From Chamaesiphon sp. (GTDB lineage Bacteria > Cyanobacteriota > Cyanobacteriia > Cyanobacteriales > Chamaesiphonaceae): 12,948 bases of DNA. The notes under the pieces were generated by a model. The model saw only the letters and a program-made list of their open reading frames with translations, was not told the origin of the DNA and ran no database searches. Shown here piece after piece: positions 1 to 6,001 of the stretch. Position 1 is the stretch's first letter, and the number at the start of each line of letters is the position of its first letter. Where the stretch lies: contig JAJAZF010000591.1 of assembly GCA_026785875.1 (NCBI GenBank), forward strand, positions 1 to 12,948, written 5' to 3'. The position numbers and the translations under genes were made by a program.

Positions 1-95
1 AATAGTTCTCCTTCAATAATTTCATGACGCAACCAGCCACCATCATCGGGCATGACATCGAGATCTGCGGTTGTCCAGTAGAGATTAGCAACCAT
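1..95 (-). CDS. Uma2-family (DUF820) protein, 5' end only
   Basis: Partial gene running off the left edge. Reading the minus strand from ATG at 95 gives 31 open codons. They contain WTTADLDVMPDDGGW and then HEIIEGEL, which is the typical N-terminal signature of the Uma2/DUF820 family (PD-(D/E)XK nuclease-like fold, very abundant in cyanobacteria and often linked to mobile DNA). The catalytic core would lie outside the window, so activity cannot be judged. No clear Shine-Dalgarno sequence precedes the ATG. The match is by motif recognition and the piece is short, but the DDG...EIIEGEL pattern is characteristic. Confidence 0.72.
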   Translation of the reverse strand, partial: MVANLYWTTADLDVMPDDGGWLRHEIIEGEL

Positions 96-182
96 TAGTT
101 TTACTGGTAAGCTTATTTATTTGTCTATTATATCCGACCTGCTCAAGACAGCATTTGGCGATGGTTAAGATTCAAACAATGA

Positions 183-216
183 AGGGGAGAGGCAATTCAT
201 GAATTACCCCTCCCCT
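183..216 (-). terminator. Rho-independent-type terminator of the ABC-F gene
   Basis: Positions 183-198 and 201-216 form a 16-pair hairpin. Two of the pairs are G-U only when the minus strand is transcribed (190/209 and 193/206) and are mismatches in plus-strand RNA, so the structure is oriented for the minus-strand ABC-F gene that stops at 235. The lower stem is G/C-rich (AGGGGAG with CCCCTCCCCT). The following minus-strand bases are only moderately U-rich (TTCATTGTTTG). Confidence 0.75.
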
Positions 217-234
217 CATTTGTGTACTCGATGA

Positions 235-1929
235 TTATTTTTTCTTCGCGCTAGCCTTTTCAGCTTTAGCAGCTTTCTTGGCGGCTTCAGTAACAGCTAG
301 AGCTTGTTGCTTGGCGAGTTGGCGTTCTTCTTCTAGTTTGTCGAGGTAGTAGTGATAGTCACCTAGATATACCCGAAACTCACCATCGCGCACTTCGACA
401 ATTTTATTCGCAACTTGAGAGATAAAATATCGATCGTGTGAAACAATTAACGCTGTCCCGTCATAGTCGATTAGGGCATTTTCGAGTGTTTCTTTGGCGG
501 GTATATCTAAGTGATTTGTCGGCTCGTCTAAGATTAGTAGATTGGCTGGAATCAAGAGCATTTTCGCCAGAGCGAGGCGGGCTTTTTCACCACCACTGAG
601 CGATTCAACTTTTTTGAATGCCATATCGCCAGTAAATAAGAATTGACCTAATAAGGTGCGGACTTCTTCATTTTTCCAGTCGGGAACTTCATCATGAATA
701 GTTGCTAGGACTGTTTTACTGAGGTCTAATGCTTCTGCTTGATTTTGTTCAAAGTAACTAGGAATAACATTATGTTCGCCGAGTTGAATCGAACCACTAG
801 TCTGCTGTTCCATCCCCATAATCATTTTTAATAGGGTAGATTTGCCGCAACCGTTGGGGCCTAAAAAGGCAATGCGATCGCCACGTTCGATGAATAAATT
901 TGTGCCTAAAAATAGAATTTTATCACCATAGACATGTTCTAGATCTTTGATTTCTACTATTTCGCGACCGCTCCGAGGTGCGGGGGGAAATCGGAAACTC
1001 AATGTTCGCATACTCGATACTGGAGCGGCGATGCGTTCGACTTTATCGAGCAGTTTTTCGCGACTCTTTGCCTGGGTACTACGGGTTGCACTGGCTCGGA
1101 ATTTTTCAACGAATGCTTGTTGTTTTTCGAGTTCTTTGCGTTGCCGCTCGAAGGCATTTAATTGAGCGGAAGAGTTCTCAGCTTTTTGTTCGAGGTAGGA
1201 TGAATAGTTGCCGAGATATGTACTAGAGACACCGCGTTCTGTCTCGACAATTTGGTTGCATAACCTATCTAGGAACTCGCGATCGTGTGAGATGATTACC
1301 ATTGGCGTTTCGAGCTTGCGGAGGTAATTTTCCAACCATTCGATCGTTTCTAAATCTAAGTGGTTTGTCGGCTCATCGAGTAGGAGCAAATCGGGAAATT
1401 GGAGTAAGATTTTGGCTAAACTCATCCGCATTTGCCAACCGCCACTAAATGCACTCACCAATCGATCGGCATCTTCCATTTCAAAGCCAACTTCTGGTAG
1501 GATCTTATCGATTTCGGCTTCGAGTGCATAACCATTTAAAGCTTCATACAATCGCTGAAATTTATCCATCCGATCGAGCAATTTATCAAGCTCATCACCA
1601 CTAGCGGTTTCTAACTGATGGTGAATTTCATTGAGTTGGGAGTGGACGCGATTGGCTTCACCAAATGCTTGCCACAATTCTTCTTTAACAGTACGCGTCG
1701 GATCGACATCAAATTCTTGATTGAGATAAGCAATATTGAGACTATTGGGGCGGATGATTTCGCCGCTGGTGGGTTCGATCTGCCCAGCGATAATCTTCAT
1801 TTGGGTAGATTTACCCGCACCATTCGCCCCTACCAACCCAATTCGATCCCCTAGCTTAACTTCCCAATTAATGTCTTTGAGGACTTCACCTGTGGGATAA
1901 ATCTTGCAGATATGTTCCAGTCGCAGCAT
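235..1929 (-). CDS. ABC-F family ATPase (YheS/YdiF-like), ribosome-associated
   Basis: A 564-residue soluble protein with two ABC ATPase domains and no membrane segments. ABC-F proteins act on the ribosome as translation factors or antibiotic-protection proteins rather than as transporters. Domain 1 has Walker A GANGAGKS (34-41), signature FSGGWQ (161-166), Walker B LLLLDE (181-186) and H215. Domain 2 has Walker A GPNGCGKS (357-364), signature LSGGE (444-448), Walker B LLILDE (464-469) and H498. The inter-domain linker (about 236-320) is charged and helical, with FVEKFRASATRSTQAKSREK resembling YheS/YdiF linkers. The C-terminus is a Lys/Ala-rich tail. All catalytic residues are intact. The start is ATG at 1929 with GGAG (1942-1945) 12 nt upstream. 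It is transcribed alone, divergent from the cpcS-type gene. The specific role (housekeeping or resistance) cannot be told from sequence. Confidence 0.93.
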   Translation of the reverse strand: MLRLEHICKIYPTGEVLKDINWEVKLGDRIGLVGANGAGKSTQMKIIAGQIEPTSGEIIRPNSLNIAYLNQEFDVDPTRTVKEELWQAFGEANRVHSQLNEIHHQLETASGDELDKLLDRMDKFQRLYEALNGYALEAEIDKILPEVGFEMEDADRLVSAFSGGWQMRMSLAKILLQFPDLLLLDEPTNHLDLETIEWLENYLRKLETPMVIISHDREFLDRLCNQIVETERGVSSTYLGNYSSYLEQKAENSSAQLNAFERQRKELEKQQAFVEKFRASATRSTQAKSREKLLDKVERIAAPVSSMRTLSFRFPPAPRSGREIVEIKDLEHVYGDKILFLGTNLFIERGDRIAFLGPNGCGKSTLLKMIMGMEQQTSGSIQLGEHNVIPSYFEQNQAEALDLSKTVLATIHDEVPDWKNEEVRTLLGQFLFTGDMAFKKVESLSGGEKARLALAKMLLIPANLLILDEPTNHLDIPAKETLENALIDYDGTALIVSHDRYFISQVANKIVEVRDGEFRVYLGDYHYYLDKLEEERQLAKQQALAVTEAAKKAAKAEKASAKKK

Positions 1930-2106
1930 GAAATTAATTTTCTCCAGAAGTATTGGTAGGACGGCGGATGTCCCATATCTATTTTAACAAAACTTTACCA
2001 CAATTTAGGGCGTAGGGAAGAGGGAAGAAGGTGAATATCTCTCCATCTCCCTCCTCTGCCCAAAATTGCTAAAATTAAGACTGAGTTATTAAAAATAAAT
2101 CGGCGC
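1930..2106. promoter_or_regulatory. Divergent intergenic region between ABC-F and cpcS-type genes
   Basis: This 177-nt gap must hold the promoters of both divergent genes, but neither has a convincing -35/-10 pair. The cpcS side is A/T-rich (TATTAAAAATAAAT just before the start) and the ABC-F side has TTGTGG, 16 nt, TAGATA. In the middle, two tandem AGGGAAG heptamers (2014-2027) are followed by a pyrimidine-rich stretch (2041-2061, CTCC...CCTCCTCTGCCC). Together they make an imperfect purine/pyrimidine inverted repeat. This is a location, not a mapped promoter. Confidence 0.3.
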
Positions 2107-2703
2107 ATGATGGACGTAATGGAGTTTTTCCAGCACAGTGCTGGCAGATGGAGATCGAAACGCACCACTCATCACCTCGCATTTAGAAGATCTGAAATGG
2201 GTGAATCGGAGATCGAGGTAAAGGCACTAGCCGCCAAAGACGCGGAAATAATCGAGTTGTGTGAGTCTCATCAAGTCGATCCCAGTCTGGCTGTGGGCGG
2301 CTGTTGTGTGACTTGGGCGGCTTCGATGGGCTGGGATCAGGAGGGTGAAAATCATGAGGGTAAGACTGTATTTGCCTTAGTTCCCGATCCAGACAAACCT
2401 CGGAGCGGTCAATTACTGCGCGATCGCGGTTATGCTGAAATTGTCTCGGTAGCGGGACACTACCACATGGACAATGATGGTGGTTTGGTGTTGATCACAG
2501 AATACGACATCATGAGTTCGATCGAACGGTTCTGGTTCCCTAGTCCGAATGTGCGGGTGCGAAGCAGTACGGTAAAACGGATGGGTGGCTTTAGTACAGC
2601 GACATTCTGTACTGAAACTCGCGTACTGTCAGAGACTACGGAGCTAGTTGCAACGCCAGCAAATGTAGATCCTAGTCTCATCCTCTCTCCGCTCGGTTGG
2701 TGA
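2107..2703 (+). CDS. cpcS: S-type phycobiliprotein lyase (CpcS/CpeS family)
   Basis: A 198-residue cytoplasmic protein of the CpcS/CpeS family (lipocalin-like beta barrel). These lyases bind a free phycobilin and attach it to a cysteine, typically Cys-84, of phycobiliprotein subunits during phycobilisome assembly. Family features visible are the MDVMEFFQHSAGRW start, THHLAF (21-26), VDPSLAVGG (57-65), VPDPDKPRSG (92-101), GYAEIVSVAGHY (108-119), LITEYD (129-134) and the strongly conserved run ERFWFPSPNVRVR (140-152) followed by KRMGGFS (157-163) and CTETR (168-172). About 26 residues follow CTETR, a longer tail than is usual. Two ATGs are adjacent (2107 and 2110); relatives start MD-I/V, so 2110 may be the true start. 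No Shine-Dalgarno sequence is evident. No phycobiliprotein structural genes are nearby. The next gene overlaps its stop, which suggests co-expression. Family assignment is firm; the exact bilin and subunit specificity is unknown. Confidence 0.92.
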   Translation: MMDVMEFFQHSAGRWRSKRTTHHLAFRRSEMGESEIEVKALAAKDAEIIELCESHQVDPSLAVGGCCVTWAASMGWDQEGENHEGKTVFALVPDPDKPRSGQLLRDRGYAEIVSVAGHYHMDNDGGLVLITEYDIMSSIERFWFPSPNVRVRSSTVKRMGGFSTATFCTETRVLSETTELVATPANVDPSLILSPLGW

Positions 2704-3242
2704 TCGCCAGCAACCAAACGGAAACATACCGCGCTGGGGTTGAATACCTGCAATGGATTCAACCCATGTTACCACCGCAGACGATCGACGTGATGGAGAA
2801 TCTGCGCGATCGAGTCTCCATTTATAATTGGATCGGCAAGCAGATTGCAACTGTCAATCGATCGCTCCAAGTCCATCTTAATGCCTGTGATGAGTGTTTC
2901 AATCCGAGCGATCGCCGAGCGATCCAGATCTTCGCAGTGCCATTTGCTTCATCCATGCAGTTAGATGGCTTTTGTAATATTAATACCACCCCGACGACGA
3001 TTTTGGTGGATGTGGGGCGAGTTGCGCCTCCTGATTGGCTGGCTCTAGTCGCTCATGAGTACGCTCACGCACATTTAGGCTATCCTGGGCACGATCGAGC
3101 ATACGCCCAAGTGTTGAGTCATTTGTGCTTGGGTTTAGGGTTTGCCCAACCGTCAGATACTTCAGGCGATCGTAGTATATACTATTGGCCGCCATATACA
3201 GCCGCGATCGATCCTCTAGCCTGGTGGCGGGGCGAAGGATAG
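2700..3242 (+). CDS. Hypothetical protein with HExxH zinc-peptidase-like motif, coupled to the bilin lyase
   Basis: A 180-residue protein if it starts at GTG 2700, whose GTGA overlaps the lyase TGA stop by 4 nt, a typical translational-coupling arrangement. A TTG at 2697 would add one residue. I do not recognise a named family. Around residues 116-141 (GTG numbering) it reads LVAHEYAHAHLG, then YPGHDRAYAQVLSH. HEYAH (119-123) fits the zincin HExxH motif (two His ligands and a catalytic Glu). The later His-131 in GHDRAY, eight residues on, could be the third ligand, similar in layout to SprT/YgjP-like HExxH...H-xx-F proteins. It does not fit the metzincin spacing HExxHxxGxxH. There is no signal peptide or membrane segment, so it is probably cytoplasmic. 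The C-terminus is aromatic-rich (YYWPPY, AWW). Peptidase activity is an inference from the motif only. Confidence 0.8.
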   Translation: MIASNQTETYRAGVEYLQWIQPMLPPQTIDVMENLRDRVSIYNWIGKQIATVNRSLQVHLNACDECFNPSDRRAIQIFAVPFASSMQLDGFCNINTTPTTILVDVGRVAPPDWLALVAHEYAHAHLGYPGHDRAYAQVLSHLCLGLGFAQPSDTSGDRSIYYWPPYTAAIDPLAWWRGEG

Positions 3243-3263
3243 AGGGATGCTCACCAAATTCTA

Positions 3264-3280
3264 TTCATACTCAGTATGAA
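3264..3280. terminator. Short hairpin between convergent genes
   Basis: TTCATAC (3264-3270) and GTATGAA (3274-3280) form a perfect 7-bp stem with a 3-nt loop, 21 nt after the stop of the HEYAH gene. No U-tract follows. With the larger hairpin at 3294-3319 it probably helps end the two converging transcripts. Confidence 0.35.
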
Positions 3281-3293
3281 GCCTAGCATGACT

Positions 3294-3319
3294 TCACCTG
3301 AATCGAGCGATTCAGGTGA
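3294..3319. terminator. Likely bidirectional terminator hairpin
   Basis: TCACCTGAATC (3294-3304) and GATTCAGGTGA (3309-3319) form a perfect 11-bp stem with a GAGC loop. It sits between the convergent HEYAH-motif gene (ends 3242, plus) and the Lon-domain gene (ends 3340, minus). Neither side has a good U-tract, so this is called from its symmetry and position. Confidence 0.5.
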
Positions 3320-3339
3320 TTCTAGTAGCTCCATGAGAT

Positions 3340-3981
3340 TTATGGCAACGCGTCTTTAAGTGCAGTTCTCGCGGCGAGATGATTGCGGGTGGATGTCAAA
3401 ATCTCCACCTCTCGATCGAGCCGAGTGGTAGTATCTTGCATTTCGAGTAGGGCTTGTTGCTCTGAGGCTACACCGTAGAGATGACTAGCCACCCAATAGG
3501 AAAGTTCGATCGGTAAGTCTGGTAAATTCTCTGGTAGCTCAACTGGTTGTTCTGTCAGTTTCCCCGACAAGTGAACAACATCTCGCAGTAACCGCTCGAC
3601 ATCGGTCGCTAAGGGGCGTAAATCCTCCTCTGTGGGACGATCTTCGATCCACTCGACCAACCCGACTCGGTAGGGCTTCTCGCGGACGTATTCGAGCACT
3701 CTGAACCGTTGTTGTCCCATCGTCAAAACTTTCATCCGATCGTCTGGCAATTGCTGAAAATCGACGATCTCTGCACAACAACCGATATCTGCTGGTTGTC
3801 CTTTAACGGGGTCCCACATCAATACCCCAAACCGCCTGTCGCTACTCATGATCGTATTCATCATGATCCGGTAGCGAAATTCAAAAATATGTAACGGTAA
3901 GGGACGACCCGGAAATAGCACCAGTTCGGGAAGCGGAAATAGGGGAAGTTCTCTCACGGCGATTGAAGAAGATGGTGCCAT
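3340..3981 (-). CDS. LON peptidase substrate-binding (Lon N-terminal) domain protein
   Basis: A 213-residue protein consisting only of the Lon N-terminal/PUA-like substrate-binding domain. It has neither the AAA+ ATPase nor the Ser-Lys protease domain, so it is not itself a protease. The N-terminus carries the family signature RELPLFPLPELVLFPGRPLPLHIFEFRYR (residues 10-38, described here by its LFPL, LFPG and LPLHIFE elements). It is followed by FGVL, CCAEIVDFQQLPDDR and QQRFRVLE, with a helical C-terminal half (YWVASHLYGVASEQQALLEM). Single-domain relatives of about 200-220 residues are common in cyanobacteria and their cellular role is unclear. It lies on the same strand as and downstream of rpsJ, but a terminator separates them, so it likely has its own promoter. 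The start is ATG at 3981 without a clear Shine-Dalgarno sequence. Confidence 0.88.
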   Translation of the reverse strand: MAPSSSIAVRELPLFPLPELVLFPGRPLPLHIFEFRYRIMMNTIMSSDRRFGVLMWDPVKGQPADIGCCAEIVDFQQLPDDRMKVLTMGQQRFRVLEYVREKPYRVGLVEWIEDRPTEEDLRPLATDVERLLRDVVHLSGKLTEQPVELPENLPDLPIELSYWVASHLYGVASEQQALLEMQDTTTRLDREVEILTSTRNHLAARTALKDALP

Positions 3982-4049
3982 TTGTGGATTCGATCGAAAG
4001 CAAGGATATAACTATAAGGTTAACGGATCTACCCCGATCGATGCTAGGT

Positions 4050-4058
4050 ATTTTAGCA
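4050..4058 (-). promoter_or_regulatory. Possible extended -10 promoter of the Lon-domain gene
   Basis: On the minus strand, TG-C-TAAAAT (4058 to 4050) matches an extended -10 element about 70 nt before the ATG at 3981 and downstream of the str-operon terminator. No good -35 hexamer sits 16-18 nt upstream. The position is right, but the sequence evidence is weak. Confidence 0.35.
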
Positions 4059-4170
4059 GTTGACAGCTAAGTTTGAGTAAATGGGGGACTTAAATTTCCA
4101 ATCTGTGGTAATCTCGATCTCTCAACATTTGCGTTTTAATTGAGTACTGACTCACTCGAAACAGATCGAC

Positions 4171-4196
4171 AAAAAAAGTCCTCAGATGAGAACTTT
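4171..4196 (-). terminator. Rho-independent terminator at the end of the str operon
   Basis: Minus-strand RNA reads AAAGUUCUC-AUCU-GAGGACUUU followed by further U residues. It has a 9-bp stem (4175-4183 with 4188-4196; the 4180/4191 pair is a G-U wobble in this orientation only), a 4-nt loop and seven consecutive U (4171-4177). It lies 26 nt past the rpsJ stop, so it is a classic intrinsic terminator separating the operon from the Lon-domain gene. Confidence 0.88.
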
Positions 4197-4221
4197 CTAC
4201 AATAAATCAATAATTAGACAT

Positions 4222-4539
4222 TTAGAGTTTTACTTCGATGTCTACACCTGCGGGGAGATCTAATTTCATTAAGGCATCGATCGTTTTTGCCGAAGGATCT
4301 TTGATATCAATAATCCGTCGATGGGTACGGGTTTCAAAGTGTTCGCGGGAGTCCTTGTCAACGTGAGGCGATCGCAAGACGCAATAGATCCGGCGGCGTG
4401 TAGGGAGTGGGATTGGTCCGATCGCGGTTGCTCCAGTCCGATTGGCAGTTTCGACAATTTTATCGCAAGAGGTGTCGAGAAGACGACGATCGAATGCTTT
4501 GAGACGGATGCGAATTTTTTGCTGAGTTACAGTTGCCAT
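4222..4539 (-). CDS. rpsJ: 30S ribosomal protein S10
   Basis: A 105-residue S10 of normal length. It is a component of the 30S head; S10 (NusE) also serves in transcription antitermination complexes. Visible signatures are QQKIRIRLKAFDRRLLD near the N-terminus, TGATAIGPIPLPTRRRIYCVLRSPHVDKDSREHFE centrally (note the GPIPLPT loop) and the acidic C-terminus LPAGVDIEVKL. It is the last gene of the rpsL-rpsG-fusA-tuf-rpsJ cluster, 105 nt after tuf, with a hairpin in that gap and an intrinsic terminator 26 nt downstream. In many bacteria rpsJ heads the S10 operon; in cyanobacteria it is typically attached to tuf, as here. The start is ATG at 4539 with no strong Shine-Dalgarno sequence. Confidence 0.97.
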   Translation of the reverse strand: MATVTQQKIRIRLKAFDRRLLDTSCDKIVETANRTGATAIGPIPLPTRRRIYCVLRSPHVDKDSREHFETRTHRRIIDIKDPSAKTIDALMKLDLPAGVDIEVKL

Positions 4540-4591
4540 AATTTTTAGGTTTGGGTTTTCAAGGTACAGAAATTAATAATTCATCAGACAC

Positions 4592-4628
4592 AAAGATAGA
4601 GATACACACGAGGTATATCTCTATCTTT
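4592..4628 (-). promoter_or_regulatory. 13-bp hairpin in the tuf-rpsJ gap
   Basis: AAAGATAGAGATA (4592-4604) and TATCTCTATCTTT (4616-4628) are perfect inverted repeats with an 11-nt loop. They lie between the tuf stop (4645) and the rpsJ start (4539). In the minus-strand RNA the stem is followed by GUGUCUGAUG, which is not U-rich, so a full terminator is unlikely. An RNA processing site, partial attenuator or mRNA-stabilising structure fits better. Confidence 0.55.
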
Positions 4629-4644
4629 AATTTAGGTAATTAAC

Positions 4645-5874
4645 CTATTTGATGATCTTGGCGACAACACCAGCTCCGATTGTCCGACCGCCTTCACGGA
4701 TTGCAAAACGCATTCCTTGTTCGATCGCGACTGGGTTGATCAATTCAACAATCATTTTGATCCGATCTCCAGGCATCACCATCTCAGCAGCACTACCGTC
4801 ATCAGCAGTAAAGGCTTTGATGTTTCCGGTTACGTCGGTTGTTCTGACATAGAACTGAGGACGGTAGCCAGGGAAGAATGGAGTCTTGCGACCACCTTCT
4901 TTGTCGGTCAGTACGTATACTTCACCTTCAAATTCGGTATGAGGTTTCACACTACCAGGTTTGGCAATTACCATACCGCGTTCGATGTCGGCTTTTTGGA
5001 TACCGCGCATCAGTACGCCTACGTTGTCACCAGCAAAACCTTCGTCGAGGGATTTCTGGAACATTTCTACACCAGTGATGGTGGTGCTACGTGTGTCGCG
5101 AATACCGATGATTTCCACGTTTTCGCCAACTTTGACTTTTCCGCGTTCGATCCGACCAGTAGCTACTGTACCCCGACCAGTGATGGAGAATACGTCCTCA
5201 ACTGCCATTAGGAATGGTTTGTCAACTTCCCGTTCTGGAGTAGGGATATAGTCATCTACTGCTGCCATCAGGTCGTAGATTTTGTCTACCCATTCGTTCT
5301 CACCTTGGATCGTCTTGGGGTTGGCAATCATTTGCTCGACGGCTTTGACTGCGGAACCGGAAACGACGGGGATATTGTCGCCATCGAAGTCATAGAAAGA
5401 CAGCAGTTCGCGAATTTCCATTTCGACGAGTTCTAGTAGCTCATCGTCATCAACCAAGTCGGTTTTGTTCATGAACACGACTAGACGAGGTACACCAACT
5501 TGTTTCGCCAAGAGGATGTGTTCGCGAGTCTGAGGCATGGGGCCATCGGCTGCGGAGACTACAAGGATACCGCCGTCCATTTGTGCCGCACCAGTGATCA
5601 TGTTTTTCACATAGTCAGCGTGTCCGGGACAATCTACGTGTGCGTAGTGACGAGTTACTGTTTCGTACTCTACGTGGGCGGTATTGATGGTGATCCCACG
5701 CGCTTTTTCTTCAGGAGCAGCATCGATCTCGTCATACCTCCGGGCTTTAGCAGCACCAATCGCTGCTAGCGACATGGTGATTGCTGCGGTCAAGGTAGTT
5801 TTACCGTGGTCAACGTGACCGACAGTACCGATGTTTACGTGGGGCTTATTTCTTTCAAACTTAGCGCGTGCCAT
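4645..5874 (-). CDS. tuf: Translation elongation factor Tu
   Basis: A 409-residue EF-Tu, full length for cyanobacteria. This GTPase delivers aminoacyl-tRNA to the ribosomal A site. GTP-binding motifs are all present: G1 GHVDHGKT (19-26), G2 RGITI (59-63) with the switch I Thr, G3 DCPGH (81-85) and G4 NKTD (136-139). Domains 2 and 3 follow (for example FSITGRGTVATGRIERG, then GYRPQFYVRTTDVTG) and the C-terminus ends GAGVVAKIIK. The start is ATG at 5874, preceded by AAGGAAA (minus strand, 5883-5889) at about 8 nt, a usable Shine-Dalgarno sequence. It is the fourth gene of the str operon, 127 nt after fusA. That gap contains a nested inverted-repeat structure. Confidence 0.99.
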   Translation of the reverse strand: MARAKFERNKPHVNIGTVGHVDHGKTTLTAAITMSLAAIGAAKARRYDEIDAAPEEKARGITINTAHVEYETVTRHYAHVDCPGHADYVKNMITGAAQMDGGILVVSAADGPMPQTREHILLAKQVGVPRLVVFMNKTDLVDDDELLELVEMEIRELLSFYDFDGDNIPVVSGSAVKAVEQMIANPKTIQGENEWVDKIYDLMAAVDDYIPTPEREVDKPFLMAVEDVFSITGRGTVATGRIERGKVKVGENVEIIGIRDTRSTTITGVEMFQKSLDEGFAGDNVGVLMRGIQKADIERGMVIAKPGSVKPHTEFEGEVYVLTDKEGGRKTPFFPGYRPQFYVRTTDVTGNIKAFTADDGSAAEMVMPGDRIKMIVELINPVAIEQGMRFAIREGGRTIGAGVVAKIIK

Positions 5875-5909
5875 GGATAATTTCCTTAATTCCTCTTTAA
5901 ATTTTAACT

Positions 5910-5985
5910 AGATTGCCACTGTCAAAGGGTTAACAGTCATCGAGCGATGACTGTTAATTACACCATTACCAGATTAAGGCAATCT
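5910..5985 (-). promoter_or_regulatory. Nested stem-loop in the fusA-tuf intercistronic region
   Basis: Two concentric perfect inverted repeats fill the gap. The outer 8-bp stem is AGATTGCC (5910-5917) with GGCAATCT (5978-5985). The inner stem is TTAACAGTCATCG (5930-5942) with CGATGACTGTTAA (5945-5957), 13 complementary pairs around AG (effectively 11-12 bp). In tuf mRNA the outer stem closes about 35 nt before the ATG, upstream of the Shine-Dalgarno sequence. No U-tract follows. A TTGACA hexamer (minus, 5925 to 5920) sits between the stems but has no good -10 partner at 16-18 nt. Confidence 0.6.
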
Positions 5986-6001
5986 CTGCTCTACCGATCG
6001 A

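Noticed and set aside
4060..4065. Plus-strand TTGACA near 4060 as a promoter
   Set aside because: No -10 at proper distance and no plus-strand gene downstream.
4717..5211. 164-codon open frame antisense to tuf
   Set aside because: Shadow of tuf codon usage; no family resemblance.
5920..5925. Minus-strand TTGACA as a tuf promoter
   Set aside because: The nearest TAAAAT is only 13 nt away and the 16-18 nt positions give poor -10 hexamers; mentioned in the stem-loop entry but not called as a promoter.
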